Positions 9,201 to 19,000 of a stretch of DNA of 64,000 nucleotides are shown here, one piece after another. Within the stretch, counting starts at the first letter, position 1. Each line of letters opens with the position of its first letter. The notes beneath the pieces were generated by a model. It was given only the letters and a program-made list of their open reading frames with translations. It made no database searches and was not told where the DNA came from. Location: contig NKYR01000053.1 in assembly GCA_003184365.1 (NCBI GenBank), positions 1 to 64,000 of the forward strand, read 5' to 3'. Source of the stretch: Evernia prunastri (Eukaryota; Ascomycota; Lecanoromycetes; Lecanorales; Parmeliaceae). Both the position numbers and the translations under genes were made by a program.

Positions 9201-12069
9201 TACTATCCAAGATTGTCTGAACGGGTTCGTCTACCACCTTGGAATAGCGGGCAGCAACTGGACCCTGGAGAATGCATACTCGTTGTACATCGTGGCTCGG
9301 CACCGCTTCGATGTCTTGAGCTTGCCAGAGTGAGTCCTTTTTGAACCAGGTCTCAAAATGCTCATCCAACCGAGGGATGAAATTAATAGGTTTCTGTCCC
9401 CTCTGACCACATAGACCCATGAAATATGAGACATCCTCCGGATGCAGAAGCTCCGTCGCAGCGTCAGGATACGCTTTCAAGAATTTGGTAAGGAATGTGT
9501 TAGGGCATTCAAGAGAAGCGTCGGGAAGGAAATCCCCTCGTAATCGTTCGCGAGACCGAGTAGCAAAATCGTACACGAACGACTTGTAAGATACGTCGAC
9601 CCACCGGCTTTGGTGTTGCACATACATCAACTGCACTAATCGCCAGATGACCTCGAAGTACGTCATGTCTTCTAGTTCCAGAGACTTCCCAGAGGTGTTG
9701 ACACCGAACCATGGCTTCTGAAAGTCTCTATTCAGCCTCTCAATGATCCATGAACGATTCTTCTGGAGCTCATCAAGTCTCACGGACCGATCTGTGATGC
9801 CGAAAAACTTTTTGTCAAACTCACTCCAAAGCAACACCGCACGCGTTGCCAATTTATGAATTGGCTGCCCCCATTCGGACTTGACAGTAACTATGCCACC
9901 CGTTGGTTTTGTATAAGAGGTATGCCATTCGCTGTCCTCTACACCAGCGGCTTCGACAATCAGAGCCTTAGCCTGAGAAGACGTGTGAGCCTCTTTGGCC
10001 ACCATCATTCGACTAGCGAGCAACACCCCATCAAATGGCATGCGAGGATATCCCATGGATCTGGACCAATCGCCAATCAAATATGGATACGTATCTTCAG
10101 CTCCACCAAACCCACTGCCAGCAATCAAGACGATGTTGCCACACTGCCTGATTTGGCTGTATGTCTCCAAAATAGGAATGTGGAAGTCTTCAAATGAGTG
10201 ATGACCGCCCCCTCTCCCACCCGTCCACTGAAGCCCAATTGGAAAATTGGGATGCGTTTTGGCGATTTCAATAACGTGCTGTATTGCGTCCGTTGAGCCT
10301 GGCTTGAATGAGATGTGTTTTAAACCCAAGGTTTCGATATATGTCTTTGCGATTTCCGCAGACGGAACACCCGCCCCTACTGTGAGTCCTTCGATGGGAT
10401 AGCCTCTCCGCACAAGATCCTGTATTAGCGGTATCTGCCATTGAACTGCTTTGGGATCTGAATAGATAATGTTACAGGTTATCCCAGAGCTTAGAGGTAT
10501 ATGTTGCGACAAGTTCACAATCGCCGTTTCAAAAGCTTTTGGTGAGTGATAACCTCCCCCTGCTAGTTCTGCATGATATCCTGCTCTCATAATGCCGGAA
10601 ACAATTTCCCAAGGCACCGTTGTAGGTGTCATCCCGGCAACCATCACCGGGGGAACTCCCAAGAGACGCGTCATCTTTGTTCCCAATGTGATAGCGCCAT
10701 AAGAGTCGGTTGTCAATCGTGGCCTGAACATCTCTTCCCAGTTAGGAGGAGCGGGCGGAATGGATGCCCGAGAAAACAATTCTGTGGCTACGATTACTCG
10801 CACGCCGGTGCCTATGGTCGATTTTTGAGTGAGAGAAGCAAGCCGTCCCGGCCCAAAGTCAACAAATACCGAGTTCTTGCTTAAATTTATGACAGACGGC
10901 CAGTCGACTAGGTCAGCTGTGACCATCCGAACTAAGCACTCGACCACGTCACTTTTCCCATGTTTCCGGAGGTCATCCCCAGTGCGGGTGTGGTAGACCC
11001 CAACGCCGAAGTCTTCTGCGCAAAGAGATAATGTGCGAAGTTTTTGGAGTATGCATGGCGTAACATTCTCTGAGTGGGGACAATGAAATGGCGAAGACAT
11101 TGGTAGAAATTGGTGCTGTATGAAAGGTTTTCTTTTGTTGAAAATCACTTTCGATTGGTCCAATCCGTCAGTTGCTTTAATCCCTCTGAGATGGACACTG
11201 AGGGAATGCAGTGAGTTCGGTGCCCCAGCAATGACCAAGTTGTCGCGTGTGTTAACGAGTGATATGTGAAGTTGTTCATCCTTGCCAAGGTGATGGTTGA
11301 CTTTATCAAGAAGCTTCTGCATCGTCTTCTGGTCGAGCCCGCGTGTGCTGAGCATGGGCGAGGGAGATCCCTCTCCAGCATCCAAACACTCCTTGACGGT
11401 CTCCGATGGGAGCGAGCCGAACGGTATTCGATCATGACAAACGACTCCTATCCAAAACAACATCTCCATAGCCATTCGACTATTGTCGTAAAAGGATTGC
11501 CAATCCGTGGATCGAGCAATCGCAGCGGCGACGATGACTCCCTGAGAGTGACCTGTGACCCCTCTAAAGGCGTTTCTGACATCGCCAGGACCCCTGCAAA
11601 GCATCTTACAAGTGATACAGAAATGTGACAGTGACAATATACCAATCAGAGGGAAGCTTAGCGGTGCGAGAGGTATGACGTCCTCCTCTGGAGCTAATTT
11701 GGGGTCTTCTATCCATTGGCGAACATTAAACCCCAATTCGTCAAAAAAGCCAGAAGTTTCAGGCAAATTCGCTAGGTTCTCTAATGTTGTAGAGACCACT
11801 TCAATCAGTTCTTCAAGGAACTCGCCGTATGTACCGTGGAGTTCTTGTAGTTCCTTCAAACAAACAATATTTGAAATTCCCTGACCCTCACATATTCCGT
11901 ACAGATCTGCTTCTCCATTCCACCCCATACTCAACAGCGAAGACTGAGGTTCATGGATACCCTTTGAATGAAGACTGGCAGGAATATCATCCAGCGATGA
12001 ATGTGGAGAACGGGGCGAGAGTCTCTCGAAAGACAATTCTGAGCCATTGAAGGAGTTCTGAGTTGCCAT
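6244..12069 (-). CDS. Fatty acid synthase beta subunit (secondary-metabolism type)
   Basis: Single-exon 1941-aa type I fungal FAS beta. Domains in order are acetyl transferase (catalytic GHSQG near residues 172-176), FMN enoyl reductase (MVAGMTPTTVP near 475, GSGFGGAEDTYPYL further on), dehydratase of MaoC/hot-dog type (NPIHISPVFAHYA near 1450) and malonyl/palmitoyl transferase (YLFTGQGSQ and GHSLGEYSALG near 1697). All active-site signatures look intact. It is shorter than primary-metabolism beta subunits (about 2050-2100 aa, from memory), mostly at the N-terminus. It closely resembles the beta subunits that make hexanoyl starters in polyketide pathways. With the alpha subunit at 16069-21706 it should form a dedicated FAS that loads acetyl and malonyl units and releases an acyl-CoA through the MPT domain. 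It is transcribed divergently from the P450. Confidence 0.95.
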   Translation of the reverse strand: MATQNSFNGSELSFERLSPRSPHSSLDDIPASLHSKGIHEPQSSLLSMGWNGEADLYGICEGQGISNIVCLKELQELHGTYGEFLEELIEVVSTTLENLANLPETSGFFDELGFNVRQWIEDPKLAPEEDVIPLAPLSFPLIGILSLSHFCITCKMLCRGPGDVRNAFRGVTGHSQGVIVAAAIARSTDWQSFYDNSRMAMEMLFWIGVVCHDRIPFGSLPSETVKECLDAGEGSPSPMLSTRGLDQKTMQKLLDKVNHHLGKDEQLHISLVNTRDNLVIAGAPNSLHSLSVHLRGIKATDGLDQSKVIFNKRKPFIQHQFLPMSSPFHCPHSENVTPCILQKLRTLSLCAEDFGVGVYHTRTGDDLRKHGKSDVVECLVRMVTADLVDWPSVINLSKNSVFVDFGPGRLASLTQKSTIGTGVRVIVATELFSRASIPPAPPNWEEMFRPRLTTDSYGAITLGTKMTRLLGVPPVMVAGMTPTTVPWEIVSGIMRAGYHAELAGGGYHSPKAFETAIVNLSQHIPLSSGITCNIIYSDPKAVQWQIPLIQDLVRRGYPIEGLTVGAGVPSAEIAKTYIETLGLKHISFKPGSTDAIQHVIEIAKTHPNFPIGLQWTGGRGGGHHSFEDFHIPILETYSQIRQCGNIVLIAGSGFGGAEDTYPYLIGDWSRSMGYPRMPFDGVLLASRMMVAKEAHTSSQAKALIVEAAGVEDSEWHTSYTKPTGGIVTVKSEWGQPIHKLATRAVLLWSEFDKKFFGITDRSVRLDELQKNRSWIIERLNRDFQKPWFGVNTSGKSLELEDMTYFEVIWRLVQLMYVQHQSRWVDVSYKSFVYDFATRSRERLRGDFLPDASLECPNTFLTKFLKAYPDAATELLHPEDVSYFMGLCGQRGQKPINFIPRLDEHFETWFKKDSLWQAQDIEAVPSHDVQRVCILQGPVAARYSKVVDEPVQTILDSIISSYIDLLRKEDVSERTDGAPFDELRPVKAPAGSSEYYVVQDTKNRKVYQFPLRGQLPDTESFREHLVQDVIRDASGWAFICVTEKYVRQDQLNFPNPIRSAIVPTQGHSISIEYEEDGQVAALVMSEMGSPRGQPNEVLRVLKNEENGTIVALFTSYERALAEHPTLQFQFRYRSNTTLNRLSEKMFRRNQHIKDFYVKLWLGLQCNEVDVTSVYQRFSGTPMVLTGDLVKAFSRAASPHGTARTSQNFTGAIAPLDVSIVIAWEALVKPLLCPTIDCDLLQLLHRSNQFRYVNGASPLRVGDTLESFSRIQSITIQSGNKTVEVVAEIKRNGVTVVEILSRFFCKGSFTDFENTMSCTKEPEFEILVKSERECALLTSRKWLQIYCDPKSLIEKKVRFDLTSQRTYNEKGQSNGLHVSGDIYSKRPGQVESIGRVDFKCGGCHGNPVLDFLNRHGTQTRKVVPLPNPGLSGESTWNIKVPKTNKAYARVSKDTNPIHISPVFAHYANLPGTVTHGMCTSAMVFTLVGRSIAEADPSRIRRYSASFDGTVRPGDELKVQAEHVAMIDGRMLVQIHAFNEQSGEKVLEAEAEVEQAPTAYLFTGQGSQEKAMGMTLYESSEAARALWDSADNYLRETYGVSIIDIVRNDPQSLTVYFGGARGRKIRDNYLAMTIERVAEDGRVFQEPIVKSLTPDSQSYTFSDPRGLLYSTQFAQPALVLMEMATCLDLESRGLIQEGASYAGHSLGEYSALGALAHIMPMESLVSLVFYRGLTMQVAMERGPEGRTAFSMMAVNPSRVDKAFGQDFLQAIVERIAAQTGTLLEIVNFNVHGRQYVCAGHLRALWTMTQVLNAIAGGTHTDICEEAALAVLVREKAETAAELAQPIELEAGTATTPLRGIDVPFHSAHLRKGIPAYRRYLETKILEENIDLEKLAAFIPNVTAKPFSTDRSYVEEVARVTGSESLRELLDNVGLWFGYDRLRTP

Positions 12070-12920
12070 GGCGTAGTGAAAGGTGACTTTTGCGCCAGGA
12101 GATAAGCAATTGCGTAGGGGAAGTTACCGTGTACAATATTAGGCTTATGTTAATGACTCAAGGTCTACAAAGGACGATCCAGATTCGACCTGAACAGAGA
12201 GTCCGTGGGAAACATGCTCATCTATTTTTTGCAACGTTGCCTCTCCATCGCCTCGTCCGCAATTCAAGTTCCACCATTCTCTTGCAAGGCTCTTGAATCG
12301 TGCCCGCGACACGATGAATTCTCCCCGGCATGTTTGCCGAAGCCTCGGGCCAACACGATCGATCTAGTAGATCGCCTCCGCGTTATGAAAGAAGACCGTT
12401 TTTCTTCTCTAGAACCAAAGCATGGATGAACTCGTATCCAAAGCAACTGATGGTCATCGCTCGCTATAGCACGCGAAGATGAAGTTTGGACACGGTAGGC
12501 CTAGTTCTACTGCTGTACGAGTATTTCGGGCCGATCCTCCGAGGAGCAGGGCGAGCCCTGACCCTAGTCATCGGTACAGTACCTTCAGTACCTACTCAGG
12601 TAGGTAGGCGCGGGGCTTGCAGCCCGAGAAGCCGGGTACCTAAGTACTCTATCAATTTGCGAGCGGCTGTCGGACTTACAATTACGACCTCGGACGCACT
12701 GTCACGCAAGATGGACTCGGCTCGATAAGTTAAAGGGGGGGAAACAGATCATACCATTATCCTCATACTCCCACCCGGGAGGGACGTAGCGAGGAAATCA
12801 TCCATCCGAGAGCAATGTTCGATGTATTTTAGCCTTCTGGCTACCCCTAGAGAAATCTGTTATCTGCTTCCTTTTTCTTCACTTTAACGCCTATGCTCGA
12901 CTGGGACGTTATGCTTCATT
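12070..12920. promoter_or_regulatory. Bidirectional promoter region, FAS beta / P450
   Basis: 851 bp lie between the divergent start codons of FAS beta and the P450. It holds a perfect 15-bp palindrome CGATCTA-G-TAGATCG (12360-12374), an adjacent GCCTCGGG (12342-12349) that also occurs in the FAS alpha/citrate synthase promoter, and TACCT/AGGTA tracts near 12575-12645. No coding region is supported. The regulatory role is inferred from position only. Confidence 0.5.
12360..12374. promoter_or_regulatory. 15-bp perfect palindrome, possible operator
   Basis: CGATCTAGTAGATCG is self-complementary around a single central base and sits roughly 290 bp upstream of the FAS beta start. Palindromes of this size can bind dimeric fungal regulators, but no binding data exist here. 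Confidence 0.25.
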
Positions 12921-14998
12921 ATGGCTACCGACATCTCTTTGCCAAACGCATACACTGCAGCCACGGTGGCCGCGGGCTTTATAGCTGCCTATTGTCTTCT
13001 TGGTATCATCTATCGCCTGTGTTTTCATCCACTGGCCAAGTTTCCCGGCCCAAGGCTCGCAGCTGCGACCTTGTGGTATGAGTTTTACTTTGATTGCATA
13101 CTATACGGTCAATACACTTTCAAGATCGGACAAATGCACGAGAAATATGGTCTGTCGGCCATCCAGGGAGACCAAATGATTCTTTTGGCTGATCGTTCAA
13201 AGGCCCAATCATCCGCATTAGCCCAAACGAACTTCATTGCAATGATCCCGACTTTATACCCACACTGTGAATTTCCCTTGGACTTTGTTGCGATGGAATA
13301 TTTATCTCTTTGCAGGTATGCTGGGGCTGGATCTCGCAGGGACAAATCAAAGTTTTACTGCGACGCCGGAGCTATGCCAGGGTCTACAGTGTTTACCGTC
13401 GGTCACGATGTGAGTGGTGACTACAGCAATTCTAATCGGACCTTACTTGACAGCTTATCTTCCCAGCTCCACCGAATGCGCCGTGCGCAGATGTCGAGTT
13501 TCTTCTCAAAGGCATCAGTGCGACGGCTGGAGCCGTTAGTTGGGAAGACCGTGGATAAGCTCACGGACGCTCTGCAAACTCATAGAAACTCGGGAGAACC
13601 TGTGCTTATGAGCAGTGCATACTCCGGATTCGCAATCGATGTCATTACCGACTACTGCTTTGCTAAGTCCTATAACCTTCTTGACGACCAAACATTCCAG
13701 AAGAGCATGCATCACGCCTTCAGTAGAGCCAGGTCCGGTATGCACTGGATACGCCATTTCCCTCGGCTCTTTGATGTTCTCAAATGGCTGCCACGGTAAG
13801 TGTCAATTCGATATCATTCTTGTCATGGTATTTATCATCGGCAGACCCGTAGCACTTCGAATCAATCAAGGAATCATTGCGCTGCAAGACTTGCAAGTGG
13901 TAAGGTCCTAGCTCCCATTTTATGAAAAAAACCCACGTCATGAACCTCATAATCTTTCTAGGAGCTGCGTGGTCAAGTTGGCGAGATCATCAGTCAACAT
14001 GAAAGTGGAAACAAACCCAAAGTGGGATCCCGTGCGACTATATTCCATGACTTGCTTGAATCCAAAATGCCCGACGAAGAAAAGGCATTGAACCGCCTCG
14101 GTATCGATGGGTTCTCTTTGGTACGAGCCGGGACTGAGACAATGGGATCCAGTAATTACTCACGTAGATGCTTTACCGTAGGGTTGAAGGCTAACTCTGA
14201 CTAGCTTTGTCCTTGATCACCTATCATCTTTTGTCTAAGCCTCACTTACTTGCAAAACTTCGCAAAGAGCTTGAGACAGTATTTCCAGACCCTGGGGTTA
14301 TTCCTCCATGCGGTAAGATCTCTCTCTTCGGTCTCGTCTGTTTCAAAACATAATATTATTTTTTGCGATCTCATGATACGCAGTCCTTGGAAATGGGGCC
14401 CAAAGTGACCGGTAACTGACCATCTGAACAGCTGATCTCGAGAAACTACCGTACCTAGTAGGTCACTAATAATCCAAACTTTGTGAGATAGACTAACGGC
14501 AGAAAAAGACCGGTGTGATCCAGGAAGGCCTAAGACTAGCATACGGAGTCGCGACCCGTCTTCAACGCGTCGCTCCCGATGAGCCAATGCAGTACAAAGA
14601 CTGGACGATACCCCCCGGCACTAGCACCGGCATGACCGCCGTCCTAGTACACACCAACCCCGAGATATTTCCGGAGCCGCACGAATTCAAACCCGAACGC
14701 TGGGTCGAGAACCCCCGGTTAGACAAGTACCTCTTATCCTTCTCCAAAGGGTAGGTGCCACAACGACCTAGAGCTGGGATCCTGGCTGACCGATGTATCC
14801 AATCTTTTGTTCAGGTCCCGCATCTGCGCCGGCATCGTTCTTGCATACGAGGAACTCTATCTGGCTACCGCGGGCGTCTTCCGACGCGTGGATATGGAGT
14901 TGTACGAGACAGACTACAGCGATGTGGAGATCAAATACGACAACTTCACGCCGAAGACGCGGCTAGACAGCAAAGGGATTCGTGTCCTTGTCAAGTGA
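12921..14998 (+). CDS. Cytochrome P450 monooxygenase
   Basis: Predicted 506-aa microsomal P450 from ten exons: 12921-13149, 13203-13266, 13316-13409, 13467-13795, 13845-13899, 13962-14151, 14205-14312, 14432-14457, 14509-14750 and 14815-14998. Phases agree throughout. An N-terminal membrane anchor (about residues 9-32) is followed by the FHPLAKFPGPR proline hinge. The I-helix AGTET is at 313-317, the K-helix ExxR (EGLR) at 371-374, then a PERW motif, and the heme loop FSKGSRICAG with Cys450 as axial ligand. It resembles CYP families common in fungal secondary metabolism. It sits between the two FAS genes, so it most likely oxidises the alkyl chain or an alkylcitrate/itaconate-derived intermediate. 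Introns 1 and 8 appear to use AAG acceptors; for intron 8 a CAG six bases upstream would add two lysines. Confidence 0.9.
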
Positions 14999-16068
14999 GA
15001 CGTGCAATTGAGGCTGTCGATTCTCTAGCAGCAGCAACATCACCAAACGATAAAACTCAAAAAATTCTGGCAGGATGTGTAAATACGTGCAGACCAAATC
15101 CTTCGTGGTCATTTATACGACACTGGATTCGTGGGCCACGGCATTGAGGCGGTTGGGTGGCTGTTGTGCCTAAATTGAACTGGTCTTAGAACTAGAATGG
15201 AATGTGGTTGGGATTTACGAAGTCGTAGCAGGCAAGCATTAGTGCTATGTAGATCAGCATGACTCAGTGAAATGAATTATAGACTGCTGTGAGCATTTCC
15301 GGCCCCTCGAAAGTCATGGAAGTGACGGGCCACAATGCAGCGAGAACCCTATGTGAGAAACACAGATGACCTCCGTGCACACGTTGTTACGAGAAATGCA
15401 TAGCCCGTGAGAACAGACCCCAACAGCGCCTTGATTTTTATCTTCTGGAGCGATACTCATAGGGATTGTCCCTGCTTCACCGTGCGAATGCGCTTCTTTG
15501 CAAATCTGTGCTCAAGTCATGGTGTCTTACTATTACGCCAGCACGCTCTGATTTCATTCGGTAACGCATGTCCTACATACTCGGCAAGCCCGCGTTGGAC
15601 GGGTTAGAAGTCGTTCTGCACAACGCGCTCGATTCGGCTTTTAGTATGCCGAGACGCCACTGCGCGTATTACTCTGCGGCATGCGAGATTGAAGCTTGAT
15701 TGAAGATTTGATTACGGCTTTGCGCATTGCAGATGTTTCTCTCATCTTGTCATAGTAATTAATCACCAAGCATGTCACAAAACGTACTGGGATTATGACG
15801 CATCATCAGGCTCTGTAGCCCGCGACTTGGTGCAACGGCCAACCTCTAGGGTAACTTTTGATGGAAAGGCCAACGATGCAAGATACTGTCTAAAGCAATT
15901 CAATCGATAGGAGGAGGCTCCTCGGGTAAAATCATACAACAAAGGTAGCTGAGAAAGAGCGACTTCTCAAACGTAAGGACTTGCGTAATTTGCAATCTCC
16001 TTGCCAATTCAACGAACGTTACAAGGAAAACGTTAGTGGTGAAGGTACCGCTAAGACCAGGTAAGACA
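14999..16068. other. Convergent intergenic region, P450 / FAS alpha
   Basis: About 1.07 kb lie between the 3' ends of the P450 and FAS alpha genes. No domain-bearing reading frame, RNA gene or clear repeat was recognised. Confidence 0.55.
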
Positions 16069-19000
16069 TTACGACTGTTTAAGGGAGCCTTTGACGGCCA
16101 ACGCCACAGCGGTAGCCGCGTCATCACCGTAGCTGAGGCTCAGCTGAATATCCGTAATTCCTTTCTCCTGTGCAGCGGCGTGTACATCTCCATGCAACTG
16201 CGGTCATCTCGTCAGGCACCCCATCGCTGACAGAAAAAGAAGACAGCTCAGAATCACGACGACGTACCTTAACGACCGGCTCACCCTCATGCCCCGACAG
16301 CACTTCGATATCCTTCATCGCCGCGCCAGCCCCTTTGCTCTGGACCCCGAAGCTTTTAAACACCGCCTCCTTTGCGCTCCACCTGCCCGTCAGAGTACGT
16401 GAAGGGTCCGCGCTGCGCTCCGCAATAGCCCTTTCTTCCGCGGTGAAATTTCGATGGGGGAATATTCCCTGGAGGTCTGAGTTCTCAGGGGACAGGAAAG
16501 GTTCGACATCGATGCCGACGCTGATGTCTCGATCCCTTCCCGCGTGGGTAGCCGCATCTTCAAGCCATTTCTCTGTTCTCTTCATGGTCGTATCGAAATT
16601 TGTGTTCTTTCCTGCCGGAAGGTTATATGCTCGACCATGGGACGTTGCAATATTATCATGTTCCAGCGATGTGAGGTTCTCCGTCTCACGTGCCGTCTCA
16701 TCTCCATGCTGCCCAGCTTTGAAGTCGTCTGGGACATACCGCCATGTTTCTCCCTGAGGTGTTGTGGCAGAAATGCGAGCATGTGGGTTGAGAAGAACGG
16801 CATCCTGATCTGCTGGGGAATATGGCGGTACTGTTTTGCAAGCAACGATACGGTGTTCGAGCATGGCATAGAGATATGCGCGGTTGCAGAGACGTGTGCG
16901 ATTTGTAACGCGAGCAGCGTATGATTCGTAGCGGGCACGACCTATGGTGCCGTACAGGTAGCGGGGGTGGATTCCAACTAATTGGCCCCCTTTTTGTCCA
17001 AACCCAAAACTAGTCATAGAAAAGGCTTTGAGAGACCTGGTCTGGATAGAACGCGTAGGGAATGTGAGGTGGGGGAACGCTGACAGCAGCGGATCGATAT
17101 TGTCCGCATTGCGATTGCCCGGGATCAAACCGGTGTCTAGAGCCTGAAGACATCCGTTCAGCATGAAAGCCGCCGCAGGTGCCTTTGGATGGCCGGTTAG
17201 AGATTTCTGACAGATGGTCAAGAGAGGATTTCCTAAAGTACGTCCCAGGTGGCTCATTTGCTTATTGATAATGTCTGGCTCATTTTTATCATTAGCTTTG
17301 GTGGATGTGGCGTGAAGAGAAACGAAGTCAATATCATCAACTGTCAGGCCCCATGTTGCCAGCGCAGCCTGAAGAGGAGAGATGTCGGGATTCTGCCGCC
17401 GGAAGTCATTGCCCCATAACCTTTTCAATTCCTTGATTTGTGAGTTTGTCGAGCTATCTATGGTGGAAATAATTGCCGGCAAGGACTTGCTGCTTCTAGT
17501 TTCGTCGACCTTAGATTTGGCTGGAGCATGTGAGGCCAAGACGACTCGAGCATGTTCCTTGGCGTCCCGATATGCGTTATGCAAGCTGATCGTGCGCCAG
17601 TCTTGTGTGCGCTCGATTGCAATCTTCATCTCACCGCGGCGGTATTCCATATCTAACAACAAAGAGGCAGAGGCTTCGGGGGTCTGCCGAGCAAAAGAAA
17701 GAATCCCTTGCCCAGGTGCTGGTACTGACCTACTGATTTGGTCGGCGGCCATTGTTGAAGCGGCGATCACGCCGTAAATTGGCAGACCTAGGCGCAAGGC
17801 CAGGTCTGCTGTGGTTAGTATTTGCATTCCACTACCTTGCGCTTCAACGAAACCTGCCCGAGTGTCCGAGGTAGGGCGAGACATCTCACTGGGCGATCGA
17901 CCTTTGTCGAACTCCTCTTGAGGATTAACCGTGGCGTTCATCGTCCGGAATGCGTACGATTCGTCTTCCTGGAAATCATCTGTACCCCCTGTGAAGCAGA
18001 GCTTAGTCTTTCCAGAGACTAAGGATTCGCAGGCACTATCGATCGATTCAATGCCGGTGGCGCAAGCTCCCGTGGGAGTCTTAATAGGACCAGCAGCACC
18101 CAGTAACAACATGTTAATCCAAGCGGCAGTGGTATTCAGGTAGGTCTCTTGCATAACATCACCCTGTACATCCTTGTCTAAGTATCGGTCCTTGTACATA
18201 TTCCGAATCTTGGTCGTGCCGCCCATCATGCTGCCGACGAAGTTGCCGATTTCGGATATATGGATATGCTGTAAAATTTCATTTGCATCACCGATTCCGG
18301 CACTGTATAGTGCTTCTGCTGCGCAGCAAAGGGCATAAGCTGTGACAGGATCAACCTGACTCACGATATCTTTCGGTAGTCCGTACTTGGTTGCGTCCCA
18401 GCCTGTGGGGATCTGTCCTGCGACAAAGCCTTCGAATGGGACTGCTTTGGAGATCATGACTGATGCACCTCGCTTAAGCTGTATGTGGAAGTCATCCGAG
18501 CCCTCGATCTGGCGAATCGAGACCTTGTCACCGTGACGAAGTTTAAATGCCTCCGCTGCGGAGCGTGAAGCGTCAAATTCGGGCAAGTTCTCCTCAATCG
18601 CGACTTCATGCAGGTACTCTTTCTTACCAGGATCGTATCCCCCAAAAAGCTCCGATTCAACAACCCTGACCCCAGAATGCTCCAGAATCTGGCGGCCGTA
18701 CAGTTCGCCCACTTGACTGTCTTGCACTTTGGCTCCGGTCTTTGAATCTACCCATCCAGCGTATTGGCTACCATCCTTTTCTCCACTGAAAAATTTGATA
18801 ATGTTCATCATCCAGGCCATTTCGATGAAGCCTGCTTGACTGAATGCACCTCGACTTTCCATCTCCCATCGGGTCCGAGCACTACCCCAGGGACCTAATT
18901 CAGAAAAGCCAACAACAACGGGGACAGAGCTGAGATCGACCATACCCTCCAGAAAACGTAGTGGCGCAATATCGCTGTCGAAATTAGGCAATGCTGGATA

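Noticed and set aside
16124..16267. Read-through C-terminus of the FAS alpha frame
   Set aside because: The tail is not PPT-like; a 70-bp GT-AG intron gives the proper PPT end with a stop at 16069.
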